Shown here: in pieces, positions 36,329-44,672 of the stretch | How the letters are laid out: each line of letters begins with the position of its first letter | Position numbering within the stretch: position 1 is the stretch's first letter | Translations under genes and position numbers: made by a program | Source of the DNA: Desulfothermus sp964427155 | Lineage (GTDB): Bacteria; Desulfobacterota; Desulfovibrionia; Desulfovibrionales; Desulfothermaceae | Assembly: GCA_964427155.1 (NCBI GenBank) | Contig: CAYRSC010000007.1 | Location: 1 to 46,864 of the forward strand | DNA length: 46,864 nucleotides | Reading direction: 5' to 3' | Notes under the pieces: generated by a model | What the model was told of the DNA's origin: nothing | What the model saw: only the letters and a program-made list of their open reading frames with translations | Database searches by the model: none

Positions 36329-37749
36329 GACAGATAATTGTGGTGTGTCTATGTGTTTTTTTCTCCTGGAGTGCACCTGTCCTCAGCTGGTCTCAGGACG
36401 TGAGACCCATGATGAGGAAGATAAGTGAGGAGAAAAAGATGCTCCTTGAAAGGGCCATTGAAGAGAAACACAGGGCCAGAGAGGAACTTCTCTCAGGGGT
36501 GAAGGAGATATCTAAGGATAGGGCATCCCTGCTCTCTTTCCTAAGGAGATTGAAGGCGAGAAAAGAGGCATTATTAACTCAGGCCCAGGAACTTAAGTCC
36601 TCTATTGCCTCTTTGACCAGGGAAAAGCAGCTGCTTGGTTCTATTATGGAGAAAAACCATGCGGATATACAGGAATTGGTGGGATATATTCGTATAAACG
36701 CCAAGGACCTAGATGGATTATTGAGGCAAAGTCCCTATTCCGCCCTTTATCCCCACAGGGAAAGGACCCTTTCTTCCCTACTTGGCTCCAGAGGATTCCC
36801 CGCTATGAAGGATATAGAGAACATGGTAATGCTTCTGTTTGAGGAATTATATCTATCTGGAAATGTAGTTTATAAGAGATGTCCTTTTATAGACAGAAAT
36901 GGGAATACCAGGGAGGGAAAGGTCCTGTTTGTGGGACCATTTACTCAGATGTATAGCACAGGTAAGGATGTGGGGTTCCTGCTCTATTCTCCAGCCAGTG
37001 AAAGGTTTTTTGCCTTATCCAGACATGCCCCTTACCTTATCCGCAGACATATAAAAAGATATCTCACAGGAGAATCTTCCACTGTGCCTGTGGATATTGC
37101 CCGGGGGGCGGCCATCAGGCAATTTCTATATGAACCCAGCCTGTGGGAGAATATCTTAAGTGGAGGTCCCCTTATCTGGCCTATCCTGGCCATTGGGGTG
37201 GCAGGTCTTTTTCTCATTATTGAGCGGCTTTTATATCTAGCTAAACGGTCAATGGACACCTCTTCCTTTATGGAACAACTAACATCCCATATTAAGAAAG
37301 GGGAATGGGACAGGGCCCATGGCTTGTGTAAGGGGCAGCAGGGAAAGATTATTCCAGCGGTGGTGCTCACTGCAATAGAGCACAGGGGACTTGCAAGGGA
37401 GGATATGGAAAATATGCTTCAGGAGAGGATACTTGGGATTATTCCCTCCCTGGAGAAGTTTCTCTCCACCTTGGGAATGCTGGCGGCAATTGCTCCCCTT
37501 TTGGGGCTATTGGGGACTGTCACAGGGATGATAAATACCTTTCATGTGATTACCTATTATGGCACCTCTGACCCAAGACTCATGTCCAGCGGGATTTCAG
37601 AGGCCCTTATAACTACCATGCTGGGACTGAGTGTTGCCATTCCTATTATGTTTTTCCACACCCTTATCTCCAGGCGAGTGGATTCCCTGGTTGCGCAGAT
37701 GGAGGAGTGTGCCGTCTCTGTGGTAAATTTGATCTATGCCAGGGAATAA
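36325..37749 (+). CDS. Long ExbB/TolQ/MotA-type protein with periplasmic N-terminal domain (TtpC-like)
   Basis: The 474-residue protein has a signal peptide, a coiled-coil periplasmic N-terminal region (to about residue 170) similar in layout to the DUF3450 protein, and a C-terminal MotA/TolQ/ExbB proton-channel domain. That domain has a membrane helix near 285 and, later, SIASLAPLLGLLGTVTGMI-like text (MLAAIAPLLGLLGTVTGMINTF), the channel signature. It likely couples proton flow to the Ton complex. It overlaps DUF3450 by 4 nt and is nearly joined to the next ExbB. Confidence 0.9.
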   Translation: MRQIIVVCLCVFFSWSAPVLSWSQDVRPMMRKISEEKKMLLERAIEEKHRAREELLSGVKEISKDRASLLSFLRRLKARKEALLTQAQELKSSIASLTREKQLLGSIMEKNHADIQELVGYIRINAKDLDGLLRQSPYSALYPHRERTLSSLLGSRGFPAMKDIENMVMLLFEELYLSGNVVYKRCPFIDRNGNTREGKVLFVGPFTQMYSTGKDVGFLLYSPASERFFALSRHAPYLIRRHIKRYLTGESSTVPVDIARGAAIRQFLYEPSLWENILSGGPLIWPILAIGVAGLFLIIERLLYLAKRSMDTSSFMEQLTSHIKKGEWDRAHGLCKGQQGKIIPAVVLTAIEHRGLAREDMENMLQERILGIIPSLEKFLSTLGMLAAIAPLLGLLGTVTGMINTFHVITYYGTSDPRLMSSGISEALITTMLGLSVAIPIMFFHTLISRRVDSLVAQMEECAVSVVNLIYARE

Positions 37750-37753
37750 CAAG

Positions 37754-38389
37754 ATGTCCTATGTGGATGGTATATATCCTCTTCTCTCCAGTCTCTGGGA
37801 ATATGTGAGAGATGGAGGGGTGGTTATGGTTCCCTTGTTGCTGGTTTCCCTTGTGATGTGGAGTCTTATAGTTGAACGGCTTATATTTTTTAGAAGGATG
37901 TATCTTTCTCCCCTAACTCCCCCGGAAATACTCTCCTTTATAAAAAGGGGCATATCTCCCACTGGGAAGGGGGCACAGGGGATAGGAGGGATATTTGTCT
38001 CTGAGTTTTTAAAGAACATGAGGAACAGGGGTGTGGCAGATGAGAACCTGGTAAATGAGGTGGTGTTATCTCTCATACACCGTCTTGACAGGCACCTCTC
38101 TCTCATCTCCACCTTTGCGTCACTTGCCCCCCTGCTGGGATTGTTGGGCACTACCATAGGCATGGTAAAGACCTTTGATGTGATATCTGTATTTGGCACA
38201 GGGAATGCTAGGGCCCTGGCCTCAGGTATTTCAGAGGCACTTATAACCACACAGACAGGTCTATTTATCGCCATCCCCGGTGTATATATGAGCAATTTTC
38301 TTCAGCACAGGTCAGTAAAGTTAAAAAAAACATTGACCACCCTGGGTATTTTTTTAAGCAGGGAACTAAAAGACCCTGGGGAGATGTGA
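37754..38389 (+). CDS. exbB: ExbB-type proton channel protein
   Basis: The 211-residue inner membrane protein has three membrane helices. The first is VPLLLVSLVMWSLIVERLIFF, and the ExbB core is FASLAPLLGLLGTTIGMVKTFDVI, then ISEALITTQTGLFIAIPGVYMSNF. It forms the pentameric channel with ExbD and pairs with the long ExbB-type protein upstream. I use ATG 37754, with AGGGAA 8 nt upstream, just after the preceding stop; an in-frame start at 37736 would overlap. ExbD starts 2 nt after. Confidence 0.93.
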   Translation: MSYVDGIYPLLSSLWEYVRDGGVVMVPLLLVSLVMWSLIVERLIFFRRMYLSPLTPPEILSFIKRGISPTGKGAQGIGGIFVSEFLKNMRNRGVADENLVNEVVLSLIHRLDRHLSLISTFASLAPLLGLLGTTIGMVKTFDVISVFGTGNARALASGISEALITTQTGLFIAIPGVYMSNFLQHRSVKLKKTLTTLGIFLSRELKDPGEM

Positions 38390-38390
38390 G

Positions 38391-38807
38391 ATGTTAAATA
38401 TTACTTCCTATAGAAGGATGAGGAGGAAGGGAGTGGAGATAAACATGGCTCCCCTTATAGATATGATATTTATCCTCCTTATCTTTTTTTTGGTGACTAC
38501 CAGTTTTGTAAAAGAGACAGGCGTGGATATAAACCCACCTGTGGCAAAGATGGCCTCAGTAAAAAAAAATGCCACCATCCTTATAGCGGTAACAGCTGAC
38601 AATAGGATATTCATGGACAACAGGGAGATAGATCTAAGGGCCGTGGAGGCAAACGTGGAGAGGGCCCTTGCAGAGAATCCAGATAGTTCAGTGATTATAG
38701 TTGCCGACAGGAAGAGTGAGACTGGGGTGGTGATCTCTGTGATGGACAACTGTAAGCTCGCTGGGGCGAAAAAGGTGGCCCTGGCCGCTAGGCCCCCTTC
38801 CAGGTAA
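38391..38807 (+). CDS. exbD: ExbD-type biopolymer transport protein
   Basis: This 138-residue protein has the ExbD layout: a short cytoplasmic start (GVEINMAPLIDMIFILLIFFLV) with the proton-carrying Asp in the membrane helix, and a periplasmic domain (IFMDNREIDL, VIIVADRKSETGVVISVMD). It works with ExbB to power TonB. It is packed between exbB and tonB and shares their B12-controlled transcript. Confidence 0.94.
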   Translation: MLNITSYRRMRRKGVEINMAPLIDMIFILLIFFLVTTSFVKETGVDINPPVAKMASVKKNATILIAVTADNRIFMDNREIDLRAVEANVERALAENPDSSVIIVADRKSETGVVISVMDNCKLAGAKKVALAARPPSR

Positions 38808-38836
38808 TGGGCGAATAAAGGAGGATTTTCAGGCAC

Positions 38837-39505
38837 ATGAGGCTCCATTTTGTGGTTGCAGGGGTGATTGCCCTGCTACTGAATCTGTTTTTCCTGGTGT
38901 TAATGTGTGCACTTATTTCTTCCCATCCAGAGAGGAACCCTTTCCCAGAGTATGTGGGAGGGGTAGAGGTGCTTAATATAAAACCCCCCTCCCCTCCTTC
39001 TCCCCCCAGGCGCCATGTTATAATGCAGCCTTCAAGGCCCTCTTCTCTTCCCTCTAGCCATATAATAAGGGTCCATGGGAACCCCAGGACCTCCTCCTCT
39101 TTCTCCCTTAAGGTGCCCATAACATTTGAGATAAATACCTCTCTTCCTCCCCTTTCCAGTGTGCAGGTTCCCATTCCCATGTTGGCACCCCCCTCTCCCC
39201 AGGTTTCTTCCCGCACCTTTAGGGTGGGGGACCTGGATCGTCCTCTTATGGTAGTGGTAAAGGTTCCCCCTCTTTATCCCATGAGGGCAAGGATGCTGGG
39301 TATAGAGGGATGGGTGAAGGTGAGGTTTATGATAAATAAAAAGGGGTATGTGGAGGATGTGCAGATAGTGAAGTCCCATCCCCCCGGGGTCTTTGATGCG
39401 GTTACAAGGGATGCTATTTCCAAGTGGAGATTTAAGCCACCCACAGTGGGGGGAAAACCTGTAGAGGTAGAGGTAACTACCACCATCAAGTTTAAGCTGG
39501 ATTGA
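38837..39505 (+). CDS. tonB: TonB family energy transducer
   Basis: The 222-residue protein has an N-terminal membrane helix (VVAGVIALLLNLFFLVLMCALI) and a proline-rich periplasmic linker (KPPSPPSPPRRH, LAPPSPQV). The TonB C-terminal domain follows: KVPPLYPMRARMLGIEGWVKVRFMINKKG, then AISKWRFKPPTVGGKPV. It transmits inner membrane energy to outer membrane receptors. No TonB-dependent receptor is encoded in this window, so its partner, possibly a BtuB-like receptor, lies elsewhere. The TPR gene begins at its stop. Confidence 0.93.
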   Translation: MRLHFVVAGVIALLLNLFFLVLMCALISSHPERNPFPEYVGGVEVLNIKPPSPPSPPRRHVIMQPSRPSSLPSSHIIRVHGNPRTSSSFSLKVPITFEINTSLPPLSSVQVPIPMLAPPSPQVSSRTFRVGDLDRPLMVVVKVPPLYPMRARMLGIEGWVKVRFMINKKGYVEDVQIVKSHPPGVFDAVTRDAISKWRFKPPTVGGKPVEVEVTTTIKFKLD

Positions 39506-39516
39506 GGAGGATGTTG

Positions 39517-40773
39517 GTGAGATTTAGTAAGAGGATGATGGTATATCTGGCCCTTGTTTGTGTCCTTTTCCCGGGCACTTTGAGGTCAGAATGTACCCCT
39601 TATGAGGCATCCCTACTCAAAAGGGCATATGGGTTTATGCAGAAAAAGCAATATACCCATGCGTGCTCCCTATTGCACGCCTATGTTAAATCTCATAAAG
39701 ATATGTGTGAAGAAATTCTACTATACCTGGGGAATGCCTATCTCCTTAACTCCCAGTATAAGGATGCAATTGTCCCCCTTGAATCTTTTGTGAAGAAACG
39801 GCCCAGGTCTTTTGATGGATGGAACCTTTTGGCCAGCGCCTATTATGGTGCAAAGAGATATATGGAGGCCAGAGGGGCCTTTTTAAGGGCATATAGACTT
39901 TCCCCTTCAAAGGTATCCTGTATATATTATGCTGGAATATGCACTTACCTGGCAGGACGCAGGGAGGAGGCCTGCTCCTTTATAAAGAGGGCTATTTCCC
40001 TATCCAGACCCCATGTCCCTTATCCCTGGGAAGAGACCTTGATCAGCGTACTTTTTTCCCTGAAACAATACAAGGAGGCCCTGGTGTATGTGGAGGAGCT
40101 GTCCACTGCCCCCATAAAAAATAGGAAGAGATGGGAGGAGATAAGGCTACAACTCTATTTGTTTCTTAAGATGTGGGCGCGGGCATCCTCCTATGCCATG
40201 CAATTGTTGGAGACACGTCCCCTTGATAAGAGACTATGGGATGTGCTTTTTCAGGTGGAGATGCACAGAAAACAATTAAAGGATGCCCTATGTGTACTCC
40301 TAATCAAGGGGTATATCTCCCCTCCCTCTGCCCAAGAAGAGAAACTCATTGGAGATATGTATCTTCAACTAAATATCCCATACAAGGCGGTGCACTATTA
40401 TGAAGAGGCAGAACAGAAGGCCCATTATAAGGACCTGCCTCCCTTGCTTGCCAGATGTTACCTGAGGCTTGATAGGCCCAAAAAGGCACTTGTCTGGGTA
40501 AACAGGGCCCTTGTCCACAAGAGGACCCCTGCCCTGTTTGCCCTGAAAGGGGAGATATTATACCGTTTAAACAGGTTCCTGGAAGCATCCACTGCCTTTG
40601 AAAAGGCCGCACATCTGTCTCCCTCCTCTGGTAGATATTATCTCTTCGCAGGTTATTGTGCCTTTTATGCCAGAGAGTGGGGTAGGGCAAAGAGGTTGTT
40701 TATATATGCATCCAGGGACAGGCGTGTGAAAAAACAGGCCCTTTCCATGTTAAGGCAAATTCCTTCCCACTGA
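39517..40773 (+). CDS. Secreted tetratricopeptide-repeat protein of the Ton operon
   Basis: The 419-residue protein has a signal peptide (VYLALVCVLFPGTLRS) followed by a Cys and TPR-like repeats through its length (for example LLYLGNAYLLNSQYKDAIVPLESFV, WNLLASAYYGAKRYMEARGAF, ALKGEILYRLNRFLEASTAF). TPR proteins close the DUF3450-Ton gene set in other bacteria and are thought to be periplasmic partners. The start is uncertain: I prefer GTG 39517, 6 nt after GGAGG. TTG 39502, ATG 39511 and ATG 39535/39538 are alternatives. It is probably the last gene of the B12 operon. Confidence 0.88.
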   Translation: MRFSKRMMVYLALVCVLFPGTLRSECTPYEASLLKRAYGFMQKKQYTHACSLLHAYVKSHKDMCEEILLYLGNAYLLNSQYKDAIVPLESFVKKRPRSFDGWNLLASAYYGAKRYMEARGAFLRAYRLSPSKVSCIYYAGICTYLAGRREEACSFIKRAISLSRPHVPYPWEETLISVLFSLKQYKEALVYVEELSTAPIKNRKRWEEIRLQLYLFLKMWARASSYAMQLLETRPLDKRLWDVLFQVEMHRKQLKDALCVLLIKGYISPPSAQEEKLIGDMYLQLNIPYKAVHYYEEAEQKAHYKDLPPLLARCYLRLDRPKKALVWVNRALVHKRTPALFALKGEILYRLNRFLEASTAFEKAAHLSPSSGRYYLFAGYCAFYAREWGRAKRLFIYASRDRRVKKQALSMLRQIPSH

Positions 40774-40791
40774 TTGGTCCTTTTCTTATTA

Positions 40792-40817
40792 GAAAAAACA
40801 ATCAAAGAGGTTTTTTC
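40792..40817 (+). terminator. Possible weak terminator after the Ton operon
   Basis: GAAAAAAC (40792-40799) and GTTTTTTC (40810-40817) form an 8-bp inverted repeat with a 10-nt loop, 19 nt after the TPR stop. The stem is AT-rich and the T run lies inside it, so this is tentative. Confidence 0.3.
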
Positions 40818-40892
40818 CCATTGGATTTATCTATTTGACATCCATGCATTTTGGTGAGGATAAGGTACAGAAAAAATAGGAGGTTAGGGACA

Positions 40893-43214
40893 TTGATTAG
40901 CAGGAGGGAATTTTTGATCTCTGCGGCAAAGATTGGGAGTCTTATGGGGGTCTATCCAGTGCTATCCTATGCAGCCTCGCTCTCTCTCGCCCCTTCAGGG
41001 ATAAAGGGAGCAAAGAGATATGTGACAGGATGCATGTGGTGTCAAAATGGATGTAGTATGATTGTATACATAAAGGACGGAAAGGTGGTGCACCTCACGG
41101 GCAATCCAGAGGATGAGGTCACAAAGGGAAAGATATGTATAAAACCATTTGGAAGTGTGGAGCTTCTATCCTCTCCTCTTAGACTTACCCATCCCTTAAA
41201 GAGGGTGGGGGAGCCAGGGGATAGGGCATCTTTTGTACGTATTTCCTGGGAGGAGGTCCTGGATGAGATAGCCTATAAACTTAAGAAGTTAAAGGAGATT
41301 CATGGAGGTGAATCCCTTGGGATATGGGCCTCTGGAAGGAGTGCGTGGGATGGGAGGGCCCTTAATCGTGTCTTTGCCAGGCTCTATGGTACTCCCAACT
41401 ATGAAAAGACAGGTCCCTTCTGTAATTACGCGGGTAAGGTGGCAGGGGTATCTGTGGTGGGAACCCGTCATAGCCCCTGGACATACACAGATAAGGACTT
41501 TTTTGACGCCTCATTATATATCTTTGTGGGAAGCAATATTGCTGCCACCAGGCCTGTTATCTTCTCTCGTCTCGTGGAGAGGAAAAGGGCAGGGAGGTGT
41601 AAATTAGTGGTCATTGATCCCAGACGCTCTGAGACTGCAGAAGAGGCAGATGTGTGGCTTCCCATCCGACCAGGTAGGGACCTGGCCCTGGCTTTGTGTA
41701 TGTTGTATCATATAATAAAAAATGACCTATATGACAGGGAATTTGTCTCTAAATATACCGTGGGATTTGATAGGTTAAGACAGGAGATACTAAAAGGTGG
41801 ATATACCCTTTCCTGGGCAAGTGAGCGGTTGGGGATAAAAGAGGTGGATATTCTTTCCCTGACAAAGGAGTATGTGAGGTGTAGAAAGGCCATTGTTGTA
41901 GGCAATAGTGGGTTGAGTCATCATACAAATGCGGTGGTGACCCATAGGGCATTCTACCTACTTGCTGCAATAACAGGGCACTTTGGAGACAGGGCAATGG
42001 GATATTGCTGTCTGAACAATGGAGGCATTTCTCTGGGGTCCCTTCCAGTGCCTAGGAAAAGGATTCCCTCTACAAGAAGGGAGTTGTCCAAAAATCCAAT
42101 GGGATGGCTGGAATCTGTGGAGGATAAGACCTATCCTTATTCCCTCAGGGCCCTTATTTCCACAGGGAGTCCTTTGACCCAGTGGCCCGAGCAAAGGAGG
42201 TTTAGAAGACTACTCCAGAAGCTGGAACTCAGTGTATATAATGGGATAACCAAAAATATAAACGCCTATTACTTTGATTATATCCTGCCAGCGGCTTTTT
42301 GGATTGAAAGTGGAGGACTGGCCCCAGTGTCAGATGATAGCAGGTTTGTGTGGGTGCCCAAGCTCCTTACTCCTCCTGGAGAGGCGCGTCCAGATAGGTG
42401 GTGGTGGATAGAACTTGGAAAGCGCATGGGATGGGGAGATATCTTGAGAGATGAATATAAGGACCCGGTGGTCCTTATGGATGTAATCGGTGGACCCAAG
42501 GGATATACGGTGAAAAATTTTATATCTCACAAGGACAATGCCCTTCGGGCCCCGGTGAAAAAGCAAGGAGACAAGATAGTTGGCCGGGGCACCCTGTTTC
42601 TGGACAAAAGGTTTCCCACGCACAGTGGGAAGATAGAACTGTGGACCCCTAAGCTGGAGAGGGCCTTTTCCGCCTATGGGCTCAGCGCCATACCCCACTA
42701 TTATACAGATCCAGATATAGCAGATGTAAGTGAATACACCATCTCTTATCATAAACAGGAGTTGATCCCTTCTCCTTTTCAAAAAAATAAGACCTATACA
42801 TATAAGGTCTCCATTGTGGCCCAGCATGATTGCATGTGCTCCTATCCCTTCTTCCTTATCACAGGTAGGCCATCCAAGGCCATTATGGGACATACCTCCC
42901 ATTGGATAAAGATGTTAAATAAGCTTTCCCCTGATCAGTTTTGCATAATACACGAGGGTAGGGCAAAAGAGAGGGGAATAAAACAGGGCGAAATAGTGGA
43001 GGTCCATTCCAGATATGGCTACACCACTGCACGGGCTATTCTATCTCCCTTTATTCAAAAAGATACCGTATTTATCCCATATTCCTATGGAGAAAAGGCC
43101 CCTTATACCTCATGGAAGTCCGTGAATTTTTTGACAAATATGGACGCCCGCTGTCCTCTTTCTGGAGAGATAGCCTTTAAAGGTGTAAAGGTGGATGTGA
43201 GAAAATCAGGATAG
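40893..43214 (+). CDS. Tat-exported molybdopterin oxidoreductase (polysulfide/thiosulfate reductase catalytic subunit type)
   Basis: The 773-residue protein begins MISRREFLISAAKIGSLMG, a twin-arginine signal peptide. It has an iron-sulfur site (C47, C50, C54 and C82) before a molybdopterin-binding core with RISWEEVLDEIAYKL, KTGPFCNYAG (Cys as likely Mo ligand), LVVIDPRRSETAEEADVWLPIRPGRDLALAL and a C-terminal dinucleotide-binding domain. I choose TTG 40893, since AGGAGG lies 8 nt upstream and it puts the RR at residues 4-5; TTG 40851 and GTG 40854 lie further upstream. No electron-transfer or membrane subunit follows, so it is an orphan catalytic subunit here. The exact substrate is uncertain. 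Confidence 0.88.
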   Translation: MISRREFLISAAKIGSLMGVYPVLSYAASLSLAPSGIKGAKRYVTGCMWCQNGCSMIVYIKDGKVVHLTGNPEDEVTKGKICIKPFGSVELLSSPLRLTHPLKRVGEPGDRASFVRISWEEVLDEIAYKLKKLKEIHGGESLGIWASGRSAWDGRALNRVFARLYGTPNYEKTGPFCNYAGKVAGVSVVGTRHSPWTYTDKDFFDASLYIFVGSNIAATRPVIFSRLVERKRAGRCKLVVIDPRRSETAEEADVWLPIRPGRDLALALCMLYHIIKNDLYDREFVSKYTVGFDRLRQEILKGGYTLSWASERLGIKEVDILSLTKEYVRCRKAIVVGNSGLSHHTNAVVTHRAFYLLAAITGHFGDRAMGYCCLNNGGISLGSLPVPRKRIPSTRRELSKNPMGWLESVEDKTYPYSLRALISTGSPLTQWPEQRRFRRLLQKLELSVYNGITKNINAYYFDYILPAAFWIESGGLAPVSDDSRFVWVPKLLTPPGEARPDRWWWIELGKRMGWGDILRDEYKDPVVLMDVIGGPKGYTVKNFISHKDNALRAPVKKQGDKIVGRGTLFLDKRFPTHSGKIELWTPKLERAFSAYGLSAIPHYYTDPDIADVSEYTISYHKQELIPSPFQKNKTYTYKVSIVAQHDCMCSYPFFLITGRPSKAIMGHTSHWIKMLNKLSPDQFCIIHEGRAKERGIKQGEIVEVHSRYGYTTARAILSPFIQKDTVFIPYSYGEKAPYTSWKSVNFLTNMDARCPLSGEIAFKGVKVDVRKSG

Positions 43215-43272
43215 GAGAGGAGCTTCTAAGGCCCCTTGCCTCATCCCCCCCCTTTTGGGGGGTGTCTCCTAT
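43211..43272 (+). terminator. GC-rich stem-loop at the 3' end of the molybdoenzyme gene
   Basis: ATAGGAGA (43211-43218, overlapping the stop codon) is complementary to TCTCCTAT (43265-43272), and an inner hairpin of six C (43247-43252) and six G (43257-43262) with a TTTT loop lies between. No T tract follows, so it may act in RNA stability or as a weak terminator. Confidence 0.4.
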
Positions 43273-43420
43273 AATGGGTTTTCATTTGATGAAAGAGATA
43301 GCTTTGAGGCCCTGCTTCAGGAAAGAGAGAGGATATAACGTTTCAGCAAAAGGGATAAGTCATCTGTTGAAAATATACCCAGTTAAGGAGTTGCCCACTT
43401 TTTAAGACAGTGCTAAAGGC
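43273..43420. other. Noncoding spacer
   Basis: I see no gene, RNA or clear repeat between the hairpin region and the IS21-like relic. Base composition is intermediate between the core and the AT-rich island. Confidence 0.5.
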
Positions 43421-43500
43421 TGTGAATTAAGGGAAAATTGGGAAATTGCTCAGGTGGATCAATTTTGTTGTCCAAAAATGGATCAAATTTTTTGGCCATT
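43421..43500. repeat. Relic of an IS21-family-like terminal repeat
   Basis: TGTGAATTAAGGGAAAATTG starts a segment with two copies of TGGATCAA (43455-43462 and 43479-43486) spaced 24 nt, each followed by a T-rich tract. Tandem TGGATCAATTTT-like repeats of this kind are typical of IS21-family ends. No IstA or IstB gene and no second end are in the window, so this is at most a remnant. It marks the left edge of the AT-rich regulatory island. Confidence 0.4.
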
Positions 43501-43584
43501 GAGAGATTTTTTTTTCTTGAGAAAGAAAACATCTACTCTCCCTATAACAGTATCAAAAAAGCTGGTAAGAGAAGTGTGTTATCA

Positions 43585-44460
43585 TTAAACTAGATTAAGT
43601 TCTTCTAAGATCTCATAAGCAAATGATAAAAATGGAGGTCCTCCTATTATAGCTCCACAAAAGAGGGCGTCTTTTATTTCTAAATCAGTTATACCATTTT
43701 TTAATGCCTCTAGTATATGAAATTTTAAGCAATCATGGCACTTAAAACTTGCTGATAGGGCAATTTTAATTAATTCCTGTGTAGATAGATCCAATGAATT
43801 TATATTCTTTTGAATCTCACTTACTTGCTTAAATTTTTGGAAGAAATCTTTATTGTCAGACATAAATTTTAAAGCATTTGGAATAAAATCTATGTTAAAT
43901 TTTTGAGGGGTAGCTTGAGATAATCTTTTGATTTTACGTAGGATATTTTTTGTTTTGGTTTCCACCTCAATGAGATCGTTTTCATTAGGACGACCCTTTA
44001 TATTGCCGAGACAGCCTTTTGTGGAATATTCTTCATTATTATGAAATTCACCAACAATATACCACTCTCCTATTACAGAAAATCTGAGATGCTCCAAAAA
44101 TTGTTCCATATACTTAATAGCAGGAACAGCCTCTCTAATACCGGTATGGGGGCCTGAAAAAGTCACATAACACACCGCGTATTTCCCTAATATCTTAGGA
44201 GAACAAGGAAGAATATTTCCCTTTTTGCGATGTAAAGTAAGTTGAGATTTTATAAAATATTGGATCTGTTTAGACGGTAAAAATTGTATAACTGGTGAGC
44301 CTAGAAACACAAGGTCATACTCATATAAATCTATCTCTAAATTTTTATCTACTTGTTTAATATTGGGGTCAATCCCTTCTTTTTTAAGAGTATTTTTTAT
44401 TGCCAGAGTAACCTTTTCTGTATTTTTAGTAAATGAATTATAAAGTATTAATATTTTCAT
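43585..44460 (-). CDS. Flavodoxin-like domain fused to an AhpD/carboxymuconolactone decarboxylase-like domain
   Basis: The 291-residue protein has a flavodoxin-like N-terminal half: KILILYNSFTKNTEKVTLAI (phosphate loop), DLVFLGSPVIQF and CYVTFSGPHTGI. The C-terminal half, from about residue 190, is a CMD/AhpD domain with KCHDCLKFH (C241, C244, H248) and CGAIIGGPPFLSFAYEI. AhpD-type CxxC proteins act in peroxide or thiol redox chemistry, and flavodoxins carry electrons through FMN, so a redox role is likely. I start at ATG 44460, after GAGGTGG. It is divergent from the TetR-FmdE gene, with a perfect palindrome 13 nt upstream of its start. Codon use is AT-rich, unlike the core. Confidence 0.85.
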   Translation of the reverse strand: MKILILYNSFTKNTEKVTLAIKNTLKKEGIDPNIKQVDKNLEIDLYEYDLVFLGSPVIQFLPSKQIQYFIKSQLTLHRKKGNILPCSPKILGKYAVCYVTFSGPHTGIREAVPAIKYMEQFLEHLRFSVIGEWYIVGEFHNNEEYSTKGCLGNIKGRPNENDLIEVETKTKNILRKIKRLSQATPQKFNIDFIPNALKFMSDNKDFFQKFKQVSEIQKNINSLDLSTQELIKIALSASFKCHDCLKFHILEALKNGITDLEIKDALFCGAIIGGPPFLSFAYEILEELNLV

Positions 44461-44472
44461 AACCACCTCTTT

Positions 44473-44498
44473 TTTATAACTAACTAGTTAGTTATAAA
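44473..44498. promoter_or_regulatory. Perfect 26-bp palindrome, likely TetR-family operator
   Basis: The half-site is TTTATAACTAACT, followed by its exact complement. It lies 13-38 nt upstream of the flavodoxin-CMD start and downstream of a likely promoter (44507-44535). TetR-family repressors bind such operators, and a TetR gene is divergent 175 nt away. Confidence 0.75.
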
Positions 44499-44506
44499 TT
44501 AATTTA

Positions 44507-44535
44507 TTTTTAAAAATATTTTTGGTTAGAGTCAA
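44507..44535 (-). promoter_or_regulatory. Candidate promoter for the flavodoxin-CMD gene
   Basis: On the minus strand TTGACT (44535-44530) and TAAAAA (44512-44507) are 17 nt apart. Transcription would start just before the palindrome, so a bound repressor would block initiation or early elongation. Confidence 0.4.
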
Positions 44536-44611
44536 CAGGAAAAATAATTATTTTTTTCAGAAAAACGATTAACATATTTTAATGATTGGATTTATTTTTT
44601 TGTAGAGTTTC

Positions 44612-44653
44612 TTGACTTTTATGTATTGCAAGATTACCTTACTAACAGGTAAG
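44612..44653 (+). promoter_or_regulatory. Candidate promoter and second, imperfect operator for the TetR-FmdE gene
   Basis: TTGACT (44612-44617) is followed after 17 nt by a weak TACCTT -10. The inverted repeat TTACCT-N7-AGGTAA (44634-44652), with nested CTTAC/GTAAG, overlaps it. Its spacer contains ACTAAC, also found in the perfect palindrome. This fits autorepression. Confidence 0.5.
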
Positions 44654-44672
44654 TAATAAATAGGAGGGATGG

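Noticed and set aside
37759..38295. 178-residue minus-strand open frame
   Set aside because: Shadow of the exbB gene, with no recognisable domain.
42330..42902. 190-residue minus-strand open frame
   Set aside because: Shadow of the molybdopterin oxidoreductase gene.
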